Positions 1 to 5,509 of a DNA stretch of 16,441 nt are shown in pieces; position 1 is the stretch's first letter, and each line of letters starts with the position of its first letter. The position numbers and the translations under genes are program-made. The notes beneath the pieces were generated by a model. That model saw only the letters and a list, made by a program, of their open reading frames with translations. It made no database searches and was not told where the DNA came from. The DNA comes from Actinomycetes bacterium (GTDB lineage Bacteria > Actinomycetota > Acidimicrobiia > Acidimicrobiales > Microtrichaceae), in NCBI GenBank assembly GCA_023392475.1, contig JAEVZA010000430.1:1-16441 (forward strand), given 5' to 3'.

Positions 1-409
1 GCACCAGCGCGCCCGCGCCGGCCGCGGCGCCGACCAGGCTCGGGAGCGCGGCCACCGGGCCCCGCCCGTCCCGCGCCGTGACGGCGGCCCACGCACCCAC
101 CAGCCCGAACACCCCGATCCCGACGACGCCGAGGGCGAGGTGGCCGCGCACCGCGACCACGCCCACGAGCGCCGCGTACACCAGGAGCAGGGCGCCGATC
201 CCGACGAGGAGGGCGGTCTTGTCGTTCGTGCCGAACCAGCGGATGGCGAGGTCCTTGAGCGACGGCGGGACGAGGTCGATGACGCGGTTCCCGACGTCGA
301 TCACCGGGGACCGGAACGCGGACGACGCGGCGGACACGAGCTCGGCGACGCCCAGCGCGACCACCGCGGCCACGACACCGCTCGCCACGCCTCGCAGGGT
401 CCTCGACAT
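1..409 (-). CDS. Molybdopterin-dependent (sulfite-oxidase-like) oxidoreductase, N-terminal membrane domain, partial
   Basis: The reading frame starts at an ATG (409 to 407) and stays open to the left edge, giving 136 residues with no stop, so the gene is truncated by the window. The visible part is membrane-embedded. Hydrophobic helices lie near residues 8-28, 65-87, 91-110 and 119-136. Between the first two are the segments VIDVGNRVIDLVP and LAIRWFGTNDK. A helix followed by a 'P-V-I-x-V-G-x-x-V-I-D-L-x-P ... A-I-R-x-F-G-T-x-D-K' stretch and more helices is what I recall from the membrane N-terminus of actinobacterial sulfite-oxidase/YedY-like molybdoenzymes. The catalytic molybdopterin domain would lie outside the window, so this call rests on the membrane part only. 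The gene is divergent from the sigma factor gene at 591. It could instead be an unrelated multi-pass membrane protein. Confidence 0.6.
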   Translation of the reverse strand, partial: MSRTLRGVASGVVAAVVALGVAELVSAASSAFRSPVIDVGNRVIDLVPPSLKDLAIRWFGTNDKTALLVGIGALLLVYAALVGVVAVRGHLALGVVGIGVFGLVGAWAAVTARDGRGPVAALPSLVGAAAGAGALV

Positions 410-590
410 GCCGCGGGTTCGGAGCGCGGGGCGGCGTGGATGGGACGGCGGCCGTGCGCCGCGCTCGGCCCGTCGCGCGGCCGGGCCCGACGGGCCGGGG
501 GTGGGCGTCGCGATCGCCACCCATCCGGACGGGCGTCGGCTCCGAACGTGGGTCGTGGCGGATCGACCGGTGCCCGACGGGCGTGCGACG

Positions 591-1196
591 ATGGACGAGG
601 TGCACCCCGTCCGCCGCCTGCGTGCCGTGGTCGGGCGGACGGAGCCGACCGACGACGCCGCCGTGCTGGTGTCGCGGGTCGCACGCGGCGACGAGGCGGC
701 GTTCGCCGACCTGTACGACCTCGTGGCGCCCCGCGTGCACGCCGTCGTGCTCCGCGTCGTGCGGGACCCGTCGCTCGCCGAGGAGGTCACGCAGGAGGTC
801 CTCGTGGAGCTGTGGCGGCTCGCGCCGCGCTTCGACCCCGGGCGCGGCACCGTGCGGGCCTGGGCGGCGACCGTGGCCCACCGGCGTGCGGTCGACCGGG
901 TCCGTGCCACGCAGGCGGCCCGGGACCGGGACCGCCGTGACGCCGTCGCGTCCGCCCCCGCCCCGGTCCTCGACGAGGTGGCCGAGATCGTCGAGGACCG
1001 CGTCGAGCGCGAGCGCGTCGTGCGGGCGCTCGACAAGCTGACCTCACCGCAGCGCGAGTCCATCGAGCTGGCCTACTGGTCCGGCTACACCTACCGGGAG
1101 GTCGCGGCCGTGCTCGACGTGCCGGAGGGCACGATCAAGACCAGGATCCGCGACGGGTTGATCCGACTGCGCGACGAGCTGGAGGTGACCACGTGA
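591..1196 (+). CDS. sigK: ECF-family RNA polymerase sigma factor, SigK-like
   Basis: This is a 201-residue sigma-70 family factor with only regions 2 and 4, the ECF layout. Region 2 spans roughly residues 28-105 and includes GDEAAFADLYD, the core-binding segment EEVTQEVLVELW and the DNA-melting/-10 segment ending in AHRRAVDRVR. Region 4 spans about 147-197 and has the helix-turn-helix GYTYREVAAVLDVPEGTIKTR. The frame is open far upstream, but that part is Arg/Pro-rich low-complexity sequence, so the ATG at 591 was chosen. It gives the usual family length. No clear Shine-Dalgarno sequence precedes it, and a GTG at 570 is an alternative. The stop overlaps the next start as GTGA (1193-1196), so translation is probably coupled to the anti-sigma factor. 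The SigK assignment rests mainly on the RskA-type partner. Confidence 0.85.
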   Translation: MDEVHPVRRLRAVVGRTEPTDDAAVLVSRVARGDEAAFADLYDLVAPRVHAVVLRVVRDPSLAEEVTQEVLVELWRLAPRFDPGRGTVRAWAATVAHRRAVDRVRATQAARDRDRRDAVASAPAPVLDEVAEIVEDRVERERVVRALDKLTSPQRESIELAYWSGYTYREVAAVLDVPEGTIKTRIRDGLIRLRDELEVTT

Positions 1197-1894
1197 CCGA
1201 CGACGTCCACGCCCTGGCGGCCGCCTACGCGCTCGACGCCCTCGATCCCGAGGAGCGCCGCCGCTTCGAGGCCCACTACCCCGACTGCGACGCCTGCCGC
1301 ACGGAGGTCGGCGAGTTCCGCGAGACCGCCGCCCACCTCGGCGCGACCACCCCGACGCCCCTGCCCGACGACCTCAAGGCCCGCGTGCTCGCCGAGGTGT
1401 CCCAGACCCGCCAGCTGCCGCCCCGGACCTCCACCTCGCCGGCCGACCGCCGGTGGGTCCGGCCGGTCCTCGCGGCCGCGGCGGCCATCGTCATCGTGGC
1501 GATCGCGGGCGGCCTGTACGCCTGGCGCAGCGGCGGCACGGGATCGGGCGGCGGCGAGCTCGCGGAGGTGCTCGGTGCCCCCGACGCCGTGACCGTGCGG
1601 CTCGGCGGCACGTCCCCCGGCACCCTGCGGGTCGTGTACTCGACCGATCAGGGTCGGGCGGTCGTGGTCGGCGCCGACGTGCCGGACCCCGGGCCGGGGC
1701 GGACCTACCAGCTCTGGTCCGTGCACGGCTCGACCGCGACGTCGGCGGGGGTGTTCGACCCGACCTCCTCCGGCCGGGTCGACGAGGTGGTCGACGCGCC
1801 CGCCGGACCGACCGACGTCTGGGGCGTCACCAACGAGCCCGCCGGCGGGTCGCCCGCCGCCACCGGGGGCATGCTCTACCAGGGTTCCGCCTGA
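1193..1894 (+). CDS. rskA: RskA-like membrane anti-sigma factor
   Basis: This is a 233-residue predicted single-pass membrane protein that should hold the preceding sigma factor inactive. The cytosolic N-terminus has a zinc-associated anti-sigma (ZAS) motif, H28-x3-C32-x2-C35, inside FEAHYPDCDACRTEV. A transmembrane helix lies near 90-111 (RPVLAAAAAIVIVAIAGGLY). The outer domain, about 120-233, has the RskA signatures TYQLWSVHG, AGVFDP and the terminal VTNEPAGGSPAATGGM. In this family, regulated proteolysis releases the sigma factor; the inducing signal cannot be read from the sequence. The GTG start overlaps the sigma factor stop by four bases. A GC hairpin lies about 50 bp after the stop. 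The family assignment is firm. The gene name assumes the partner is a SigK-type factor. Confidence 0.88.
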   Translation: MTDDVHALAAAYALDALDPEERRRFEAHYPDCDACRTEVGEFRETAAHLGATTPTPLPDDLKARVLAEVSQTRQLPPRTSTSPADRRWVRPVLAAAAAIVIVAIAGGLYAWRSGGTGSGGGELAEVLGAPDAVTVRLGGTSPGTLRVVYSTDQGRAVVVGADVPDPGPGRTYQLWSVHGSTATSAGVFDPTSSGRVDEVVDAPAGPTDVWGVTNEPAGGSPAATGGMLYQGSA

Positions 1895-1944
1895 GCGCCG
1901 CGCCCCGGCACGGACGACCGTCGCTGGACGGACCCGGACGGGGA

Positions 1945-1970
1945 GGACCGGCGGTTCGCCGTCCCGGTCC
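1945..1970 (+). terminator. Hairpin after the sigma/anti-sigma pair, terminator-like
   Basis: The arms GGACCGG (1945-1951) and CCGGTCC (1964-1970) are perfect complements. Inside them CGG (1952-1954) pairs with CCG (1959-1961) around a TTCG loop, leaving a TC bulge. That makes a 10-bp GC-rich stem with a stable tetraloop, about 50 bp past the anti-sigma stop. There is no T-run, so termination is inferred from position and stem strength only. Confidence 0.4.
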
Positions 1971-1986
1971 GGGTCCCGGACCGTCT

Positions 1987-2005
1987 GCCGGCCATCAGGG
2001 CCGGC
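1987..2005 (+). other. Second intergenic inverted repeat ahead of the HAD phosphatase gene
   Basis: GCCGGCC (1987-1993) and GGCCGGC (1999-2005) form a perfect 7-bp stem with the 5-base loop ATCAG. It lies 13 bp upstream of the proposed -10 hexamer of the next gene. It may belong to the transcription end of the sigma operon or be an operator-like element. Short GC palindromes are common by chance at this base composition. Confidence 0.3.
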
Positions 2006-2018
2006 GTGCCGATCGTGG

Positions 2019-2024
2019 CAGGCT
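2019..2024 (+). promoter_or_regulatory. Putative -10 hexamer, leaderless HAD phosphatase gene
   Basis: CAGGCT lies six bases before the GTG start codon at 2031 and resembles an actinobacterial TANNNT -10 box with a C in the first position. The spacing would place the transcript start at or next to the start codon. No good -35 box is visible 16-18 bp upstream. No Shine-Dalgarno sequence is present, which agrees with leaderless translation. Confidence 0.35.
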
Positions 2025-2030
2025 GCGCCG

Positions 2031-2672
2031 GTGATCGTCCTCGTCGACCTGGACGGCACGGTCTGGGACTCCGAGCCCGGGATCGTCCGCAGCATGGAGC
2101 ACACGCTCCACGAGCTCGGTCGCGCCGTGCCGCCGCCCGAGGTGCTGGTCGACGCGATCGGGCCGCCGCTGCGGACGATGCTCGCCGAGCTGGGCGTCCC
2201 GGAGCACGAGCTCGACGACGGCGTGCGGGCCTACCGCGAGCGCTACCACCGGCTCGGGGTCCTCGAGGCGACGCTCTACGACGGCGTCCTGCCGATGCTC
2301 GACCGGCTCCTCGACGACGGGCACCGACTCGCCACGGCCACCTCGAAGAGCGAGGTCCCGGCGAGGATGATGCTCGACCACTACGGCGTGGCCGACCGGT
2401 TCGAGGTGATCGCGACCGCGTCGATGGACGGGACGTCGACCACGAAGGCCGCGGTCGTGGGGCGGGCGCTCGAGGGCCTCGGCGACCCCGACCGGGGGTC
2501 GTGCGTCCTGGTCGGCGACCGCCACCACGACGTCACGGGCGCCGCCGCGCACGGCATCCCCTGCATCGGCGCGTGCTGGGGCTACGGCGGCGAGGACGAG
2601 CTGCGGCTCGCCGGCGCGCGCTGGCTCGCGACGGCGCCCGCCGACGTGCCCCCGCTCGTGGCCGGGCGGTAG
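2031..2672 (+). CDS. HAD-superfamily hydrolase, phosphoglycolate-phosphatase-like
   Basis: This 213-residue protein has the full HAD motif set. Motif I is D6-L-D8-G-T10, with nucleophile Asp6 and acid/base Asp8. Motif II is in ATATSKS (Thr104). A conserved lysine, Lys139, follows, and motif III is VGDRHHD with Asp163 and Asp167. The helical cap between motif I and motif II (about 15-90) is the C1 type of the Gph/PGMB subgroup. The likely reaction is hydrolysis of a small phosphomonoester, with phosphoglycolate only one candidate; the cap does not settle the substrate. The GTG start is right at the DxDGT motif, as is typical. The stop codon TAG (2670-2672) forms part of the -10 box proposed for the downstream ABC gene. 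Confidence 0.85.
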   Translation: MIVLVDLDGTVWDSEPGIVRSMEHTLHELGRAVPPPEVLVDAIGPPLRTMLAELGVPEHELDDGVRAYRERYHRLGVLEATLYDGVLPMLDRLLDDGHRLATATSKSEVPARMMLDHYGVADRFEVIATASMDGTSTTKAAVVGRALEGLGDPDRGSCVLVGDRHHDVTGAAAHGIPCIGACWGYGGEDELRLAGARWLATAPADVPPLVAGR

Positions 2673-2675
2673 CGT
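2670..2675 (+). promoter_or_regulatory. Putative -10 hexamer of the ABC exporter operon
   Basis: TAGCGT fits TANNNT and ends eight bases before the GTG at 2684. The first three bases are the TAG stop codon of the HAD gene. No convincing -35 box is visible. With no Shine-Dalgarno sequence before 2684, a leaderless transcript is the simplest reading. Confidence 0.4.
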
Positions 2676-2683
2676 CACCCGAC

Positions 2684-3706
2684 GTGCCCGGAACCGGAGG
2701 ACCGCCCGCCCCGACCGGCACGGCGGTGGAGGTGGAGGGCCTGGTCGTCCGCTACGGCGAGACGGTCGCGGTCGACGGCGTGTCGTTCTCGGCCCGCCAC
2801 GGCGAGGTCACGACGGTCCTCGGCCCGAACGGCGCCGGCAAGACGTCCACGATCGAGCACCTCGAGGGGTACCGGCCCGCGGCGGGGGGCACGACCCGCG
2901 TGCTCGGCATGGACCCGGCGCGGGACCACCGCCGCCTCGTCGCCCGGGTCGGCGTCATGCTCCAGGAGGGCGGCATCCCCACCGCCATCCGACCGGTCGA
3001 GCTGCTGCGCCAGTACGCCGGCTTCTTCGACCGACCGAGGGGCGTCGACGAGCTGCTCGCCCGGGTCGGGCTCCCGCACCGCGCCACGACCGCGTACCGC
3101 CGCCTCTCCGGCGGCGAGCAGCGGCGGCTGTCGCTGGCCCTCGCCGTGATCGGGCGCCCCGATGTCGTGTTCCTGGACGAGCCGACGGCCGGCATCGACC
3201 TCGAGGGTCGTGAGACCGTCCGGTCGCTCGTGCGCGAGCTGCGCGACGAGGGCACCTGCGTCGTGCTGACGACGCACGACCTCGACGAGGCGGAGCGGTC
3301 CTCCGACCACGTCGTGATCATCGATCGGGGCACGGTCGTGGCGTCGGGCGCGCCGCGGGACCTCGTCCGTCCGAGCGACGGCGACCACGTCCTCTTCGGC
3401 GCACCGGCCGGGCTCGACGTGGCGTCGCTCGGCGAGCACCTGGGCGGCGAGGTCGTGGAGGTGACGCCCGGCGAGTACCGCGCCGCCGTCGCGCCGAGCC
3501 CCGCGAACGTGGCTGCGGTGACCGCCTGGCTGGCGGAGCGCGAGCTGCCGCTCGAGGACCTGCGCGCCGGGCGGCAGCGGCTCGACGACGTGTTCCGCCG
3601 GCTGACGACGCACGACGACGCTCCGGCCGCCGGCGGCGAGGCCGACGACGGCCGTCCGACGGGACGCGGTCCGAGGGCGCGCCGCCGTCGCGGGGGCCGG
3701 CCGTGA
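2684..3706 (+). CDS. ABC-2-type transporter ATP-binding protein (DrrA/CcmA-like)
   Basis: This is a 340-residue ATPase subunit of an ABC-2 exporter. The motifs are Walker A GPNGAGKTS (47-55), Q-loop Gln94 in MLQEGG, signature LSGGEQ (141-146), Walker B VVFLDEP (161-167) and H-loop His198 in LTTHD. A C-terminal extension from about residue 225 matches the accessory region of DrrA-like ATPases (RLDDVFRRLT). It ends in a basic Arg-rich tail. The frame is open far upstream through the HAD gene. GTG 2684 was chosen because it follows a -10 box and leaves a normal 15-20 residue lead before the first strand. It overlaps the permease gene by GTGA (3703-3706). The substrate is unknown; ABC-2 pairs next to ctaA are also found, as I recall, in mycobacteria. 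Confidence 0.88.
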   Translation: MPGTGGPPAPTGTAVEVEGLVVRYGETVAVDGVSFSARHGEVTTVLGPNGAGKTSTIEHLEGYRPAAGGTTRVLGMDPARDHRRLVARVGVMLQEGGIPTAIRPVELLRQYAGFFDRPRGVDELLARVGLPHRATTAYRRLSGGEQRRLSLALAVIGRPDVVFLDEPTAGIDLEGRETVRSLVRELRDEGTCVVLTTHDLDEAERSSDHVVIIDRGTVVASGAPRDLVRPSDGDHVLFGAPAGLDVASLGEHLGGEVVEVTPGEYRAAVAPSPANVAAVTAWLAERELPLEDLRAGRQRLDDVFRRLTTHDDAPAAGGEADDGRPTGRGPRARRRRGGRP

Positions 3707-4425
3707 GGGCCTACCTCTCGCAGCTCCGCACCGAGCTCGCGCTGAGCTCCCGCCAGGGCGAGCAGCTCCTCGTCAGCCTCGGCATACCCCTGCTCGTCCT
3801 CGTGTTCTTCTCGACGGTCGACATCCTGCCGACCGGCACGCACGACCCGATCGACTTCCTCGCCCCCGCGGTCCTCGCGCTCGCGGTGATGTCGACGGCG
3901 ATGGTGTCCCTCGGCATCGGCACCGGGTTCGAGCGCCACTACGGCGTGCTCAAGCGGCTCGGCGCGTCGCCCCTCGGCCGCGGCCGGTGGGTCGCAGCGA
4001 AGATCACGACGGTGCTCCTCATCGAGGTCGTGCAGTGGGTCGTGCTCATCGCGGTCGCCGTGCTGCTCGACTGGTCGCCGCCGGCGTCGGGCTGGGCGCC
4101 CGCCGTGCTCGGCGCGCTGCTCGGCACCGCCGCGTTCGGCGGCGTCGGCCTGCTGCTCGCCGGCACGCTGCCGGGGCTCGCCACGCTCGCCGTGGCGAAC
4201 GGCCTCTACCTCGTGCTGCTGCTCACGGGCGGCATGGTCGTGCCCCTCTCGGAGCTGCCCGCCGGGCTCGCCGACGTGTCGAAGGCCCTGCCCGCGGCGC
4301 CCCTCGCCGAGGTGCTGACCCGCTCGCTCGGACCGGGCACCGTGCCCGCGTGGGCGTGGGTGTCGCTCACCGCCTGGGCGGTGGTGGCGCCGCTGGCGGC
4401 GATCCTGCTCTTCCGCTGGGAGTGA
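3703..4425 (+). CDS. ABC-2-type transporter permease
   Basis: This 240-residue protein has six predicted membrane helices, near residues 22-42, 52-72, 98-122, 134-154, 158-180 and 218-237. This is the standard ABC-2 permease fold. The cytoplasmic loop ERHYGVLKRLGASPL (77-91) matches the conserved segment of this family that contacts the ATPase. The GTG start overlaps the ATPase stop, so the two subunits should be made together and dimerise into one exporter. The substrate could be a lipid, a drug or a heme-related molecule, and the sequence does not decide. The gene ends 18 bp before the converging oxidase operon, with a hairpin between them. Confidence 0.87.
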   Translation: MRAYLSQLRTELALSSRQGEQLLVSLGIPLLVLVFFSTVDILPTGTHDPIDFLAPAVLALAVMSTAMVSLGIGTGFERHYGVLKRLGASPLGRGRWVAAKITTVLLIEVVQWVVLIAVAVLLDWSPPASGWAPAVLGALLGTAAFGGVGLLLAGTLPGLATLAVANGLYLVLLLTGGMVVPLSELPAGLADVSKALPAAPLAEVLTRSLGPGTVPAWAWVSLTAWAVVAPLAAILLFRWE

Positions 4426-4443
4426 CCCGGGGAGCGCCCCGGA
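4426..4443. terminator. Shared hairpin between converging ABC and oxidase operons
   Basis: CCGGGG (4427-4432) and CCCCGG (4437-4442) form a perfect 6-bp stem with an AGCG loop. It fills the whole 18-bp gap between the stop codons of the converging permease and subunit IV genes. Being symmetric, it could end transcription from both sides. There is no T-run on either strand. Confidence 0.45.
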
Positions 4444-4863
4444 TCAGGGCGTGGTCGACGTGGTCGTCGGCTGGGCGTTCGGCGGCGGGTCGTTGAACCA
4501 CGGGTTGCCGTTGTCGGTCCAGATGTTCATGGTCGACATGCCGACGACGTACACCGCGAGGGCCACCCCGAGCCCGAAGTAGAAGATCCGGGTGAGGATG
4601 CGGCGGTCGAAGCGGAGGTGCATGAAGAACGAGGCGATGAGCCCGAACTTCACGCACATCATGATCAGCAGGACGGGGACCGCCACGTAGTGGGAGTCCT
4701 CGCCGAACCACGACGCCCAGAAGTACGTCGAGACCTCGAGCGCCGTGATGGCGACGAGGATCCAGAAGATGGCGAAGTAGGTGGCGTTCGACGGACCGTG
4801 CGTGTGCTGCTCGCCCGGGTGGGCCGGGGAGTCGTTGTCGACCTCTTCGACGGTGGTGCTCAC
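4444..4863 (-). CDS. Cytochrome c oxidase subunit IV family protein
   Basis: This 139-residue protein has three predicted helices, near 26-48, 57-82 and 89-111. The second helix ends in the family signature KFGLIASFFMHLRFD. Prokaryotic subunit IV proteins of this type sit beside subunits I and III and help stability or assembly rather than catalysis. The start is GTG (4863-4861), preceded seven bases upstream by a good Shine-Dalgarno sequence GAGGAG (minus strand, 4876-4871). The gene begins 16 bp after the ctaE stop and is the last gene of the oxidase operon. The C-terminus is a short Pro/Thr-rich tail. The usual symbols (ctaF, coxD) are applied inconsistently to this family, so none is given. 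Confidence 0.87.
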   Translation of the reverse strand: MSTTVEEVDNDSPAHPGEQHTHGPSNATYFAIFWILVAITALEVSTYFWASWFGEDSHYVAVPVLLIMMCVKFGLIASFFMHLRFDRRILTRIFYFGLGVALAVYVVGMSTMNIWTDNGNPWFNDPPPNAQPTTTSTTP

Positions 4864-4879
4864 CGGGGTGCTCCTCAGC

Positions 4880-5509
4880 TCAGGGGATCAGGTAGACGAT
4901 CGCGAAGATCACGACCCAGACGACGTCCACGAAGTGCCAGTACAGCCCGAGCACCTCGACGGCCTCGGCCTGCATCTCCTTGCGGAACGAGTAGCCGACC
5001 AGCGACAGCAGCATCAGGATGCCGATCGCGACGTGGGCGCCGTGGAAGCCGGTCAGCGTGTAGAAGGCGGACGCCGAGACGTTCGACGTGTAGCCGAGGC
5101 CCTCGCGGACGAACTCGGTGAACTCGTACACCTGCCCGGCGAGGAAGAGGCCGCCGAGCACCGAGGTGGACACGAGCCAGAGCCGCATCCGCTTCACGTC
5201 GCCGCCCATGATGGAGTTCACGGCCAGCACCATCGTGAGCGAGCTCATCAGCAGGATGAAGCTCGTCATCGAGGTGAACGGGATGTTGAACAGCTCCGAG
5301 GCCCGCAGCGACGAACCGGCGAGGCCGGGGATGTTGCCGGGGCGGTTCTTGTAGAGCAGGTAGGTGGAGATCAGGCCACCGAACAGCAGGCAGTCCGACG
5401 CCAGGTACACCCACATCGCCAGCTTCGGGTTGGAGATGCCGGTGGAGGTCTCATGGGTGTCGTCGGGGAACTCCAGGTCCTCGACGTCCTCGAGCACGAT
5501 GTCAGACAA
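4880..5509 (-). CDS. ctaE: Cytochrome c oxidase subunit III
   Basis: This is a 209-residue, five-helix subunit III. It carries the family motifs GQVYEF (conserved Glu in the second half), TGFHGAHVAIG and the terminal WHFVDVVWVVIF. The start is read as TTG (5509-5507). A strong Shine-Dalgarno sequence GGAGGAG (minus strand, 5523-5517) sits exactly seven bases before it, the same spacing as in the subunit IV gene. Longer readings to 5602 add only Arg/Pro-rich sequence that is the ctaD tail in another frame. The start overlaps the ctaD stop by eight bases, so translation is probably coupled. Subunit III stabilises proton uptake and turnover of subunit I. A GTG at 5497 is a weaker alternative start. 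Confidence 0.9.
   Translation of the reverse strand: MSDIVLEDVEDLEFPDDTHETSTGISNPKLAMWVYLASDCLLFGGLISTYLLYKNRPGNIPGLAGSSLRASELFNIPFTSMTSFILLMSSLTMVLAVNSIMGGDVKRMRLWLVSTSVLGGLFLAGQVYEFTEFVREGLGYTSNVSASAFYTLTGFHGAHVAIGILMLLSLVGYSFRKEMQAEAVEVLGLYWHFVDVVWVVIFAIVYLIP

Noticed and set aside
544..568. GAAC ... CGAC spaced pair ahead of the sigma factor gene as an autoregulated ECF promoter
   Set aside because: The motif is too short and common at this GC content, and the sigma factor's own consensus is unknown.
78..590. N-terminal extension of the sigma factor to an upstream start at 78
   Set aside because: The extra 171 residues are Thr/Pro/Arg low-complexity sequence, overlap the oxidoreductase gene on the other strand and are not part of the ECF fold.
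2006..2683. N-terminal extension of the ABC ATPase into the HAD gene region
   Set aside because: The upstream part is Arg/Ala-rich shadow sequence of the HAD gene. ABC ATPases of this type begin close to the first nucleotide-binding strand.
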